Part shown: positions 8,469-16,348 of the stretch, one piece after another | Position numbering within the stretch: position 1 is the first letter of the stretch | How the letters are laid out: the number at the start of each line of letters is the position of its first letter | Source: Dysgonamonadaceae bacterium | GTDB lineage: Bacteria; Bacteroidota; Bacteroidia; Bacteroidales; Dysgonomonadaceae | DNA: 34,083 nt | NCBI GenBank assembly: GCA_031254645.1 | Contig: JAIRUA010000011.1 | Coordinates: forward strand, 1-34,083 | Direction: 5' to 3' | Position numbers and translations under genes: made by a program | The notes under the pieces: model-generated | What the model saw: only the letters and a program-made list of their open reading frames with translations | The model's database searches: none | Told to the model about the DNA's origin: nothing

Positions 8469-8954
8469 ATGAAATCTCAAAAGAAAACTCGCATACTTTT
8501 TGTCTGTCTCGGCAATATTTGTCGCTCTCCGGCGGCGGAAGGAATTATGAAGAAAATGGTAAAGGAACGTCATCTGCAAGATGTTATTGAAATAGATTCC
8601 GCAGGAACATCGGGTTGGAATGATGGCAGTTTTCCCGACCCTCGAACACTTGCGCACGGCAAAAAACGTGGATATGATTTTTGTAGTATTTCACGAAAAT
8701 TTGTATCGGCAGATTTTGATCGTTTCGATTACATCGTAGTAATGGACAGTAATAATTTTGCTAACGTCAAAGCTTTGGCTACCACGCAAGAAGAAGTAGA
8801 AAAAATACATCTGATGACCGATTTTTGCACGAGAATTACTTCACACGACCATATTCCTGACCCTTATTATGGTAGCGCATCGGGTTTTGAGTTGGTAATG
8901 GATTTGTTGGAAGATGCGTGCGAGGGATTGCTTCATCATTTGAAAGTTTATTAG
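8469..8954 (+). CDS. Low-molecular-weight protein-tyrosine phosphatase
   Basis: Cytoplasmic LMW-PTP; bacterial members act on phosphotyrosine proteins such as capsule-export kinases, but no kinase is nearby. The P-loop CLGNICRS gives nucleophile Cys13 and Arg19, and the general-acid Asp131 lies in DPYYG near the C-terminus. From the ATG at 8469 the protein has 161 residues, the family norm. An upstream in-frame ATG (8439) would add ten residues but lies before the predicted transcription start. Its TAG stop (8952-8954) is the first three bases of a perfect 35-bp inverted repeat. Confidence 0.95.
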   Translation: MKSQKKTRILFVCLGNICRSPAAEGIMKKMVKERHLQDVIEIDSAGTSGWNDGSFPDPRTLAHGKKRGYDFCSISRKFVSADFDRFDYIVVMDSNNFANVKALATTQEEVEKIHLMTDFCTRITSHDHIPDPYYGSASGFELVMDLLEDACEGLLHHLKVY

Positions 8955-9033
8955 TTTTATAGTTCGATAGTTTATAGTTTTATAGCGTGTGTGATTTGGC
9001 TATAAAACTATAAACTATCGAACTATAAAACTA
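8952..9033. repeat. Perfect 35-bp inverted repeat, TATAGTTTTATAG family
   Basis: The arm at 8952-8986 is the exact reverse complement of 8999-9033, around a 12-nt loop. Both neighbouring convergent genes terminate with TAG codons formed by the outermost bases (TAG at 8952-8954 plus strand; CTA at 9031-9033, read as TAG on the minus strand). A related element lies at 16268-16336. A hairpin of this strength would stop polymerase in both directions, although it lacks a GC-rich stem. Confidence 0.9.
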
Positions 9034-9474
9034 CTTAAACACTTCAAACGTATTATCACTATAATAAATAATTATCTGCGCTACTTTTCTATCCACCGTT
9101 TTAACAGCTTCAATAGCCTTATTTTCAAATATCTTATCACCATTTAGTGGTTGTTTAACCACTATTTCCTGCGCTTTTTCGATTTTTTCCGGCTCTTTGT
9201 GTTCATTTATGAGATTCTGAGAGAACAAATCGACACTTTGGGGTATAGCTCCGCGGTACGTTCCTTGTTTGTACATTTCTCCTTCGCCATACACCAACCA
9301 GTCATAATTGATGTGCATTCCTCTCAGAATTTTGTCAATCACATCAAAGCTCGGATTATTCCTTCCATTCAAGATATGGGAAATAACTGCTCTGTTTATT
9401 TGCAACCTGTCCGCAAACTGTGCCGACGTTAGGTTTTCGTTTTCCATTACAAGCTTGATTCTATCTTTCATCAT
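9031..9474 (-). CDS. XRE-type helix-turn-helix transcriptional regulator
   Basis: Small DNA-binding protein with an N-terminal Cro/C1-type HTH (ENLTSAQFADRLQINRAVIS, then HILNGRNNPSFDVIDKIL). It is followed by INYDWLVYGEGEMYK, typical of Bacteroidetes phage-repressor-like regulators, and a variable C-terminal region of about 80 residues. The longer reading frame begins at 9552, but a TATATTTG promoter box (9504-9511, minus strand) predicts transcription from near 9497, and the HTH fold begins at MMKDRIKLVM. The start is therefore 9474 or the adjacent ATG at 9471. Several CATTTGTAA-like words upstream could be autoregulatory operators. Its target genes are not evident. Confidence 0.85.
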   Translation of the reverse strand: MMKDRIKLVMENENLTSAQFADRLQINRAVISHILNGRNNPSFDVIDKILRGMHINYDWLVYGEGEMYKQGTYRGAIPQSVDLFSQNLINEHKEPEKIEKAQEIVVKQPLNGDKIFENKAIEAVKTVDRKVAQIIIYYSDNTFEVFK

Positions 9475-10144
9475 ATAATTTACATTTGAATATTTATTCA
9501 ACACAAATATAACGCCACAAATGTAACACAAATAAATTACAAATGAAAACAATCTTTGAATAGATTTGTAAATAGCATTTCCACTAAAAACAAAACATTT
9601 GTAATTTACAGTAAATACACCTTGTCATTCGATACATTATTAGTAAAATAAAAACTTCATAAATACAGCATAATTATTTGATATTTATATGCTTAATATA
9701 GATCAAAATTGATTGTTTAACGAGTATATAGTCATTGATAGTTGCTTTTAGTGATCAAATCTAATTATTTTCTTTTCAAAATATTATTAATAGCGCTAAT
9801 ATACAATATATTACATAATATATAAATGAATATTTTTCAGTGTTAAATATAAATATATAGAAATGTGAATGCCCCCTACTCTATCTAAAATAGTATTCAG
9901 ATACAATTGTATCTTTTCTTGTAAGTTACATTTGTTTATCTAATGACAATAATAATATCTCTAATTTTATCCGAAAAGAAATTACAGTTGTAAATAGCAT
10001 TAATTGCTCAGTGGCGTAAAGTTGTTCTAGTTGGGATTATTCTGTCAGAATTGGATATTTTCAGATTGATTGAGGATTGTGTGTAAATATGGGATTGTCG
10101 TGAGGTTTAGGTTTAATTCTTTGTTTTCAAACCAATTGAATCAT
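9475..10144. other. AT-rich non-coding stretch with recurrent CATTTGTAA words
   Basis: No convincing gene is present in this 670-bp gap. Variants of the word TTACAAATG/CATTTGTAA occur at 9518-9526 (CAAATGTAA), 9537-9545, 9596-9604 and 9926-9934 (TTACATTTG). The sequence TTGTAAATAGCATT occurs twice (near 9565 and 9989). A perfect 14-bp palindrome GATACAATTGTATC lies at 9900-9913. These could be regulator binding sites, but the strong AT bias makes chance words likely. Confidence 0.4.
9504..9531 (-). promoter_or_regulatory. Promoter of the XRE regulator gene
   Basis: On the minus strand TTTG (9529-9532 region) is followed after about 17 bp by TATATTTG (9504-9511). The predicted start lies about 25 nt before the ATG at 9474. 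It overlaps the CATTTGTAA-like words listed separately. Confidence 0.45.
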
Positions 10145-10639
10145 TTATTGCTTTAATATTAGTTGCCAATGTCCGATATCTTGCCATTGGTTAAATTTTC
10201 GCCCGATTTCTTTTATATGGGATACTTGTTTGAAACCAAATCGCTCGTGTAATCGAATACTACTCTCGTTCGAAATTACAATAGTGGCAATCAATACGTG
10301 GGTTTTAGATCTGTTGATATGTTTTAATAAGTGTTCAAACAGTTGTGTGCCATAGCCTTTACCTATTTCGTCTTTGTCCAAAAAAATACTTTCTTCCACT
10401 GTACTTTTACAAGCGCTGCGATTATTCCAATCGTATGTACAATAAAACCCAATAACATTGCCGTCAATTTCGCCAATATAAAGCAAATGTCCAGAATTGA
10501 TGATGTCATTTATCCGTTGCCTTGATTTATCCTCTGAAATGGATGTGATATCAAGGGATATAGTCGAGTTTTCAATATAGTAATTGAGGATATTACAAAT
10601 GGCGGCAGCATCGTTTATTGTTGCTTGTCGTATGTTCAT
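10145..10639 (-). CDS. GNAT-family N-acetyltransferase
   Basis: Predicted acetyl-CoA-dependent N-acetyltransferase of the phosphinothricin/methionine-sulfoximine acetyltransferase-like group. The N-terminus MNIRQATINDAAAICNILN and the acetyl-CoA loop DEIGKGYGTQLFEHLL (motif A, Q/RxxGxG type) are visible, followed by the late motif NESSIRLHERFGFKQVSHI. Length 164 is normal for the family; the substrate is unknown. It starts 6 nt after the holA stop codon on the same strand, so it is probably cotranscribed with holA. Nothing in the neighbourhood suggests an antibiotic or amino-acid target. Confidence 0.9.
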   Translation of the reverse strand: MNIRQATINDAAAICNILNYYIENSTISLDITSISEDKSRQRINDIINSGHLLYIGEIDGNVIGFYCTYDWNNRSACKSTVEESIFLDKDEIGKGYGTQLFEHLLKHINRSKTHVLIATIVISNESSIRLHERFGFKQVSHIKEIGRKFNQWQDIGHWQLILKQ

Positions 10640-10645
10640 CTGTTT

Positions 10646-11674
10646 TCAATGCATTATCCTATATACCATCTCCTTCAACAAATCCTCCGACGAAGCCGAT
10701 ACATTATCTACACCTTTCAATCGCGCGTCGTAAGCTCGCAGATACGAAATTGCATCCATCGCTTGCTTGACGTTGTAATTGCGCAATCCAATCATATAAT
10801 CACGCACTTGAATCGGGAATTTCAAACCTAACGCAGTCATTACGCTTTGTTCGTTTTTGTTTGATAACCAATAACATTCCAGCAACTTACTGAAATAATT
10901 GAAAAGTATCGCTATCGTGGATATGGGCGAATACTCTTTTGCAGGCAACGTTACCAAATAATTGATGATGCGATTTGTCATTAATACATTTTTTTCAACA
11001 ATCGCTTTTTGCAGTTCAAAATTGTTGTAATCTTTGCTGATACCTATATTTTGCTCAATAAGTTCCGAAGTGATACGCCGTGTGCCTTCTTTCGGTAACG
11101 AAATTTCGAGTTTTTCCAACTGCGGAATCAATTTACTGATGTCATTTCCCACAAAATCCGTGAGCATTTGTGCCGATTTTTCGTCGATGCCAATCTCTTT
11201 TTCGCGAAAATATGACGTGATAAACGCAGGAATTTGATTATCGTATAGCTTTTTCGATTCAAACACTATACCGATTTTAGCGATATTTTTCACAACCGCT
11301 TTTCGTCCGTCCACCGTTCCGTGTTTGTAATTCAACACGAGGATAGTGGAAAACATCGGATTTTTGGCATACACGTCTAACACGTCAAATTTGTCTAATT
11401 CTTGCGCCTCTTTCACAACGATGAGTTGATATTCCGACATCATCGGAAATCGCCGTGCCGATGCAATAATGCTGTTCACGTCGGAATCTATGCCATAAAA
11501 CGTTTGCATATTGAAGTCTTTTTCCGACTCCGTGAGCACCATTTCAGACAGCAATTCTGTAAGTTTGTCGATGAAATATCCCTCATCACCCATCAATAAA
11601 TAAATGGGTTTGAATTGGCGTTGAGAAATCTCTTTTTTCAACGTATCGAACGTAATTTTGGGTGCGGTTGCCAT
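10646..11674 (-). CDS. holA: DNA polymerase III subunit delta
   Basis: Clamp-loader delta subunit, which opens the beta sliding clamp during replication. The N-terminal IYLLMGDEGYFIDKL is the characteristic HolA start (PVYLLYGDEPYLI-like), and the 342-residue length agrees with the family. The three-domain fold has an AAA+-like N-terminal half without a functional P-loop and a helical C-terminal collar domain ending in SSEDLLKEMVYRI. It is the first gene of a two-gene unit with the GNAT acetyltransferase. No clear TAnnTTTG box was seen immediately upstream. Confidence 0.93.
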   Translation of the reverse strand: MATAPKITFDTLKKEISQRQFKPIYLLMGDEGYFIDKLTELLSEMVLTESEKDFNMQTFYGIDSDVNSIIASARRFPMMSEYQLIVVKEAQELDKFDVLDVYAKNPMFSTILVLNYKHGTVDGRKAVVKNIAKIGIVFESKKLYDNQIPAFITSYFREKEIGIDEKSAQMLTDFVGNDISKLIPQLEKLEISLPKEGTRRITSELIEQNIGISKDYNNFELQKAIVEKNVLMTNRIINYLVTLPAKEYSPISTIAILFNYFSKLLECYWLSNKNEQSVMTALGLKFPIQVRDYMIGLRNYNVKQAMDAISYLRAYDARLKGVDNVSASSEDLLKEMVYRIMH

Positions 11675-11820
11675 ACTTTTTAGTCTATTTTTACGAGAAA
11701 CTATGCTATTTTGCGATAAATTTATGTAAATCCGTAAAATTCTGATTTTCAGGATAATTTACATTGCGAATAGGATGTGTTGAATAATTTACATATCCAT
11801 TCGCACGCGAATACATTTGT

Positions 11821-12597
11821 TTACCAATCGAAGCGTAAATGCTTGATGGTTGAACTGTGATTCATTATGGATAGCAGTGATTTAATACCAATTTTCACGT
11901 GCTCTTCCACGAAATTTTCGGTTACAATTCTATCGCTTTTCTCGGTTTTTACACCTTCGGAAATCATCGGTTGATCGGTAACCAAAAGTAATGCTCCGGT
12001 AGAAATCCGGTTAGCGAATCCACACGTAAACAAAGTGGCTGTTTCCATATCTACCGCCATAATTCGATTTTTTCGCAAGTATTCCTTGAACTCGTCATCG
12101 TGCTCCCACACGCGCCTGTTTGTCGTATAAACGGTACCTGTCCAATAATCTCGATTCACATCTCGAATATTTGACGACAAAGAACGCATCAAACTAAACG
12201 CCGGTAATGCCGGAATTTCAGGCGGAAAATAATCATCCGATGTTCCTTCGCCACGAATAGCAGCTATCGGCAGAATGTAATCACCCAACTTGTTTTGTGT
12301 TTTCAATCCACCGCATTTTCCGAGAAATAGCACTGCCGCAGGATTAACAGCACTCAACAAATCCATAATCGTGGCAGCATTAGCGCTTCCCATCCCAAAA
12401 TTGATAATCGTAATACCTTCTGCCGAAGCGTTGGGCATATTTGAATCTGCTCCCATAATCGGTACATCGAAATGTTGGGCAAAAATCTCTACATATTTTT
12501 GAAAATTAGTGAGTAGAATGAATTTTGTAAACTCATTCAATGGTCGTTTTGTGTATCGTGGAAGCCAATTTTCCACTATTTCTTGCTTCGTCTTCAT
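11821..12597 (-). CDS. amn: AMP nucleosidase (nucleoside phosphorylase superfamily)
   Basis: Short Bacteroidetes-type AMP nucleosidase, predicted to hydrolyse AMP to adenine and ribose 5-phosphate. The fold's signature elements are visible: FGMGSANAATIMDLLSAV (phosphate/base-binding glycine loop), LFLGKCGGL, and MAVDMETATLF with the conserved Met-Glu that binds ribose. Length 258 fits this short form rather than the roughly 480-residue proteobacterial enzyme. A TATCTTTG box at 12629-12636 drives it divergently from the HsdR-N-like gene. Another nucleoside phosphorylase specificity cannot be excluded from sequence alone. Confidence 0.87.
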   Translation of the reverse strand: MKTKQEIVENWLPRYTKRPLNEFTKFILLTNFQKYVEIFAQHFDVPIMGADSNMPNASAEGITIINFGMGSANAATIMDLLSAVNPAAVLFLGKCGGLKTQNKLGDYILPIAAIRGEGTSDDYFPPEIPALPAFSLMRSLSSNIRDVNRDYWTGTVYTTNRRVWEHDDEFKEYLRKNRIMAVDMETATLFTCGFANRISTGALLLVTDQPMISEGVKTEKSDRIVTENFVEEHVKIGIKSLLSIMNHSSTIKHLRFDW

Positions 12598-12607
12598 AAA
12601 AATGTCG

Positions 12608-12636
12608 TAATTTTGTTCTTTCGGACATCAAAGATA
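12608..12636. promoter_or_regulatory. Overlapping divergent promoters
   Basis: TAATTTTG on the plus strand (12608-12615) serves the HsdR-N-like gene (ATG 12641). TATCTTTG on the minus strand (12629-12636) serves amn (ATG 12597). Only 43 bp separate the two start codons. Both predicted starts fall near 12622, so the polymerases would compete for the same DNA. Confidence 0.6.
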
Positions 12637-12640
12637 CAAT

Positions 12641-13099
12641 ATGTACGCATTAAACTTGCCAATTTTCGACGCAAAAATCAAAAAAACGCCCGACGGATTG
12701 AAAATTTTCGATTCTCTTCGACGAAAATTCGTTACGCTAACACCCGAAGAATGGGTGCGACAACATTTTGTGCATTACTTGGTTTCGGAAAAAAATTATC
12801 CCGCATCGCTGATTGTCAACGAAGCAGGAATAAAGTTTAATTCGCTCAACAAACGATGTGATACCATTGTCTATAACAATCAGCTTAAACCACTGATGAT
12901 TATCGAATACAAGGAGCCGAATATAGCTATTACACAGCAAGTTTTCGACCAAATTGTTCGTTACAACATTGTGTTGCGTGTGCGTTATTTGGTGGTTTCA
13001 AACGGAATGAGTCATTATTGTTGTAGAATGGATTATAATAAGATGACGTTTGAGTATTTGGGAGAAGTGCCTGATTATAATATGATATGCGAATTATAG
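12641..13099 (+). CDS. HsdR N-terminal-domain protein (PD-(D/E)XK nuclease fold)
   Basis: Stand-alone protein resembling the N-terminal nuclease domain of type I restriction R subunits, widely found as a housekeeping neighbour of replication and purine genes in Bacteroidetes. The nuclease core is recognisable as Glu61 (NEAGI), Asp74 (KRCDTIVYN) and Glu89-x-Lys91 (MIIEYKEP), so the active site appears intact. There is no helicase domain and no hsdM or hsdS gene nearby, so this is not a restriction system remnant of the usual kind. The 152-residue length is typical of the stand-alone form. The biological role is unknown; DNA or RNA repair is only a guess. Confidence 0.85.
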   Translation: MYALNLPIFDAKIKKTPDGLKIFDSLRRKFVTLTPEEWVRQHFVHYLVSEKNYPASLIVNEAGIKFNSLNKRCDTIVYNNQLKPLMIIEYKEPNIAITQQVFDQIVRYNIVLRVRYLVVSNGMSHYCCRMDYNKMTFEYLGEVPDYNMICEL

Positions 13100-13100
13100 C

Positions 13101-13135
13101 AAAAAGGCTGTCTTAGGAATAAGACAGCCTTTTTT
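13101..13135. terminator. Bidirectional intrinsic terminator
   Basis: A 15-bp perfect stem, AAAAAGGCTGTCTTA (13101-13115) with TAAGACAGCCTTTTT (13120-13134), has a GGAA loop and T-runs on both strands. It lies between the convergent HsdR-N-like and isochorismatase genes and serves both. Confidence 0.95.
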
Positions 13136-13145
13136 CAATTATGAC

Positions 13146-13766
13146 TTATTTCATTTTCAAGAAAGCACCTATATTGGTAAGAGCCTCTACCATAACCGGT
13201 GCGGTTGCCTTGCGCGACCAATCGCGCTGCAACTCACACGCGAGTTGTACAATCGTAGTAAGCTGAGCACCTGCTTTTGAAACACGTTCCAAGGCAGTTT
13301 TGTGCGCGATCTCGGAAGTACCGCCAACAGCATCAACGATTGGATATACTTCGTATCCTTCTTTCAGAGCGTCGAGTGTTGGAAATGAAAGACAAGCTTC
13401 TGTCCATAGCGCAGTCATCAGAAGCTTCTTCCGACCTGTAGCATTAACTGCTTCCCTGAACTCTTTGTCTTCCCACGCATTAATTGATGTCCTGTCATAC
13501 GATGGTGTTGAGTTCAACACTTGTCGCAAAGCGGGAATTGTATCGGAATTGAGACTGGTACCTACATTCACAGTCGAAAGAATTATCGGCAAGTTATATC
13601 CTTTGGCAAGTTTTGCCACCAATACGATATTATTTATAAGCTCAGCTCGCGCCATTGAGTTAATCGAATTAACTTGCACCGGCTGATAATCTATAATAAT
13701 CAATGCCGCATTTTCAGGTGTAATTAGGTGATCTGATTTGGGATCACGAATTGGATAACTACTCAT
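13146..13766 (-). CDS. Isochorismatase-family cysteine hydrolase
   Basis: Predicted cytoplasmic alpha/beta hydrolase of the isochorismatase/YcaC group. The N-terminal ALIIIDYQ supplies the catalytic Asp, and TALWTEACLSFPTLDAL supplies the nucleophilic Cys and the preceding non-prolyl cis-peptide region. Length 206 fits the YcaC-like branch, whose physiological substrates are largely unknown. The ATG at 13766 begins 1 nt after the stop codon of the pirin gene, so the two genes form a tight operon, a pairing that suggests a shared role in handling reactive or aromatic metabolites. Confidence 0.9.
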   Translation of the reverse strand: MSSYPIRDPKSDHLITPENAALIIIDYQPVQVNSINSMARAELINNIVLVAKLAKGYNLPIILSTVNVGTSLNSDTIPALRQVLNSTPSYDRTSINAWEDKEFREAVNATGRKKLLMTALWTEACLSFPTLDALKEGYEVYPIVDAVGGTSEIAHKTALERVSKAGAQLTTIVQLACELQRDWSRKATAPVMVEALTNIGAFLKMK

Positions 13767-13767
13767 A

Positions 13768-14487
13768 TTATTTAGAAATATGCATCGGCACTTCTATTGC
13801 CAATATTTGGGCATCCGAAGTAGCTGTTATTTCAAAAGAATCGGTCTCGCTGATACCTAAAGCATCTCGTTTGTGGAGTGTTATTCTGTTTATCTCAATG
13901 CTTCCTTTGATAACAAAAATGTAAACACCGTTTCCAGACAGATAATTATCGTATTTAATGGAATAGTTCGCGTCCAAATCAACTCTTGACAAGAAAGCGT
14001 CTTGATTGATCCACAACACATTATCTTCTTTTCGTGGACTCACTAATAATTGCCATTTTCCTTTTCTGTCGGCTGCGTCAAACTTTTTTTGGTCGTAACG
14101 AGGTTCAATGTTTTTTTCTTTCGGAAAAATCCATATTTGCAGAAAATTGACTTCTTCGGTAGACGATCCGTTGTATTCCGAATGATGAATACCGGTACCA
14201 GCACTCATAACCTGAACAGTACCTGTAGGGGTAAATTCTTCTGCGCCTGTGGAATCCTTGTGTGCCAAAGAGCCTGACAACGGAATACTTATCACTTCCA
14301 TATTGTCGTGTGGATGAGTGCCAAAACCTTCTCCAACTTTGACAAAATCATCGTTTAATACACGTAGTGCACCGAAATGTACTTTTTCAGGGTGAAACCA
14401 ATTCGCAAAACTGAATGAATGATACGTGTCGAGCCATCCGTGATTGATATGACCTCTTTCGTGCGCGGGGTGTAAAATTGTCTTCAT
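13768..14487 (-). CDS. Pirin-family bicupin (YhhW-like)
   Basis: Predicted metal-binding bicupin of the pirin family; E. coli YhhW is a quercetin 2,3-dioxygenase in vitro. The N-terminal cupin carries the metal ligands in GTHPHDNMEVIS (two His) and GTGIHHSEYNGS (His, with Glu nearby). Length 239 is that of YhhW rather than human pirin (about 290). The N-terminus, ERGHINHGWLDTYHSFSFAN, is strongly conserved in the family. It is the first gene of a two-gene operon with the isochorismatase-like hydrolase. The natural substrate is unknown. Confidence 0.92.
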   Translation of the reverse strand: MKTILHPAHERGHINHGWLDTYHSFSFANWFHPEKVHFGALRVLNDDFVKVGEGFGTHPHDNMEVISIPLSGSLAHKDSTGAEEFTPTGTVQVMSAGTGIHHSEYNGSSTEEVNFLQIWIFPKEKNIEPRYDQKKFDAADRKGKWQLLVSPRKEDNVLWINQDAFLSRVDLDANYSIKYDNYLSGNGVYIFVIKGSIEINRITLHKRDALGISETDSFEITATSDAQILAIEVPMHISK

Positions 14488-14596
14488 AAGTTTAATTTTT
14501 TAATGATTATTTTATCTGTTACTTATAAATAACAACTCATTATTCGATAATGTTTAATGCGAAAACAATTTTAACAAAGAAAATTAGAATGATATT

Positions 14597-15430
14597 TCAG
14601 TAACTTTCCTCCTCCGATGGAAAATCGACAGCTTTTATATCCCTAACATACTGTTGTACAGACTCAGTAACCACATCGTAAAGGTTGGCATAACGACGCA
14701 GAAATTTTGGTGAGAAGCCTTTGTTCAACCCCAACATATCTTGCATTACCAACACTTGCCCGTCCACACCACTACCGGCGCCGATACCAATAACCGGAAT
14801 GGTCAGTTCCGACGCAACTTTTTTCGCCAATTCGGCAGGAATTTTTTCTAACACAACCGAACAACAACCCACTTCTTGCAACAAACGAACATCTTCAATC
14901 AATTGATTTGCTTCGCTTTCGTCTTTTGCACGAAGTCCATACGAGCCGTATTTATTAATCGACTGCGGCATCAAACCCAAATGTCCCATAATAGGAATTC
15001 CTGCATTTAAGATAGCTTTAATAGATTCTATTATTTCTTTTCCACCTTCCAATTTCAGGCAATCAGCTTGCGTTTCCTTCATTATTTTTACAGCATTTGC
15101 CACAGCTTCATAAGGATTGCCTTGATAACTCCCAAACGGCATATCTATCACAACCATAGCACGTTTCACGGCGTTCATTACCGATTTTCCATGATAAATC
15201 ATCTGTTCAACTGTTATTGGCAATGTAGTAGCATTTCCTATCATTACATTCGATGCGGAATCGCCCACCAAAATAATGTCGATTCCGGCATTGTCTATCA
15301 CGGTTGCCATTGAAAAATCGTATGCCGTGAGCATTGAAATTTTTTCGCCGCGTTGCTTCATCGTTTGCAAGCTGTACGTGGTTATTTTTCGGGTGTCTCC
15401 TGAGAGATATGCAGTTGCTTTTTCTGTCAT
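14597..15430 (-). CDS. panB: 3-methyl-2-oxobutanoate hydroxymethyltransferase
   Basis: First committed step of pantothenate synthesis: 5,10-methylene-THF plus alpha-ketoisovalerate to ketopantoate. Conserved elements are [24 protein letters not shown] (metal-binding Asp), MPFGSYQ, CLKLEGG and [12 protein letters not shown]. The ATG at 15430 gives 277 residues. An upstream in-frame TTG (15454) lies inside the TATCTTTG promoter box at 15452-15459, so it cannot be the start if that promoter is used. No other pan genes are adjacent. Confidence 0.96.
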   Translation of the reverse strand: MTEKATAYLSGDTRKITTYSLQTMKQRGEKISMLTAYDFSMATVIDNAGIDIILVGDSASNVMIGNATTLPITVEQMIYHGKSVMNAVKRAMVVIDMPFGSYQGNPYEAVANAVKIMKETQADCLKLEGGKEIIESIKAILNAGIPIMGHLGLMPQSINKYGSYGLRAKDESEANQLIEDVRLLQEVGCCSVVLEKIPAELAKKVASELTIPVIGIGAGSGVDGQVLVMQDMLGLNKGFSPKFLRRYANLYDVVTESVQQYVRDIKAVDFPSEEESY

Positions 15431-15451
15431 TTTGTTTTTGATTTTGAGAAA

Positions 15452-15459
15452 CAAAGATA
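15452..15459 (-). promoter_or_regulatory. -7 promoter box of panB
   Basis: The minus strand reads TATCTTTG; predicted start near 15445 gives a leader of about 15 nt and fixes the ATG at 15430 as the start codon. Confidence 0.6.
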
Positions 15460-15503
15460 GTGCTTTAATTATAATTCTATTTGGTATTTTCGAAGATTTC
15501 TCC

Positions 15504-15511
15504 TAATTTTG
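15504..15511 (+). promoter_or_regulatory. -7 promoter box of the ThuA-like gene
   Basis: TAATTTTG on the plus strand predicts a start near 15518, about 11 nt before the ATG at 15529. Confidence 0.5.
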
Positions 15512-15528
15512 TCAAAAACTAAAATGTT

Positions 15529-16257
15529 ATGAGAAAGTTAATTGGATTTTGTATCTATGTATGTTTATTATTTGGTTTTCAATCGTGCAATAACAATGCA
15601 GCACCTGTAAGAGTTTTACTTATTACAGACGGACGAAATCAGGACAAAGAAAATTTCGATATTCTACTGAATAAATTGCCAATCGTTTACGATCATGTTG
15701 AACATCCTAATGCATATGCAATGTTGAAAGCTGATAAGATTAAAAACTATGATGTTGTACTTCTGTATGATATGCCGGCAAGAATACCGGAAGAAGCTCG
15801 GCAAGATTTTATTATGATACTCGAAAAAGGTAAAGGCCTGGTGGTATTACATCACGCTTTCGGCAGTTTCGGAAATGATTCTTGGCCTGAATATACAAAA
15901 ATTGTCGGCGGAAAATATCATCGTTCTTCTTGGATGAAAAATGGTGTAGAGCAACCGCCGTCGTCTTATCGTTATGACGTAACAATGCTAATTCGCGTTG
16001 AAGACCTAAATCACCCTATCACGAGAGGTGTTACCGATTTTGAAATTATTGATGAAGGGTATTACGATACCGAAATATTACCAACAGTACACCCACTACT
16101 ATCAACAGACTCGAAGTATAGCGCCCCATTAGTTGCTTGGACAAACGAATATGGCAATTCGCGTATTGTTACATTTACGCTGGGACACGATAAACAAGCG
16201 TGGGAAAATCCGATGTTTATAAAAGTGCTTTCGCAAGCTATTATGTGGGCGAGATAG
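15529..16257 (+). CDS. ThuA-domain lipoprotein
   Basis: Predicted exported lipoprotein with a ThuA-like (class I glutamine amidotransferase-fold) domain. The signal segment MRKLIGFCIYVCLLFGFQSC ends at a candidate lipid-attachment Cys20. The domain shows VRVLLITDGRNQDKENF, YDVVLLYDMP, KGLVVLHHAFGSF, DEGYYDTEIL and the C-terminal VTFTLGHDKQAWENP, all typical of ThuA-like proteins encoded with sugar-processing enzymes. It converges on a Gfo/Idh/MocA oxidoreductase gene, the family most often paired with ThuA domains in 3-keto-sugar metabolism. The exact reaction is not established by sequence. Confidence 0.85.
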   Translation: MRKLIGFCIYVCLLFGFQSCNNNAAPVRVLLITDGRNQDKENFDILLNKLPIVYDHVEHPNAYAMLKADKIKNYDVVLLYDMPARIPEEARQDFIMILEKGKGLVVLHHAFGSFGNDSWPEYTKIVGGKYHRSSWMKNGVEQPPSSYRYDVTMLIRVEDLNHPITRGVTDFEIIDEGYYDTEILPTVHPLLSTDSKYSAPLVAWTNEYGNSRIVTFTLGHDKQAWENPMFIKVLSQAIMWAR

Positions 16258-16267
16258 TTTATAGCTT

Positions 16268-16336
16268 ATAGTTTTATAGTTAATAATTCGATAGTTGATA
16301 GCTTACTCGCTATCGAACTATTAACTATAAAACTAT
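16268..16336. repeat. Inverted repeat, TATAGTTTTATAG family
   Basis: The arm at 16268-16294 and the arm at 16310-16336 are reverse complements over 27 bp with one mismatch. It shares the words ATAGTTTTATAG and TTCGATAG with the perfect palindrome at 8952-9033. It lies between the convergent ThuA-like and Gfo/Idh genes and could stop transcription from both sides. Confidence 0.85.
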
Positions 16337-16348
16337 CAACTAAAATGA

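Noticed and set aside
12641..13099. Remnant of a type I restriction-modification system
   Set aside because: The frame is complete, has its own promoter and terminator, and there is no hsdM, hsdS or helicase sequence around it; this stand-alone form is common in the phylum.
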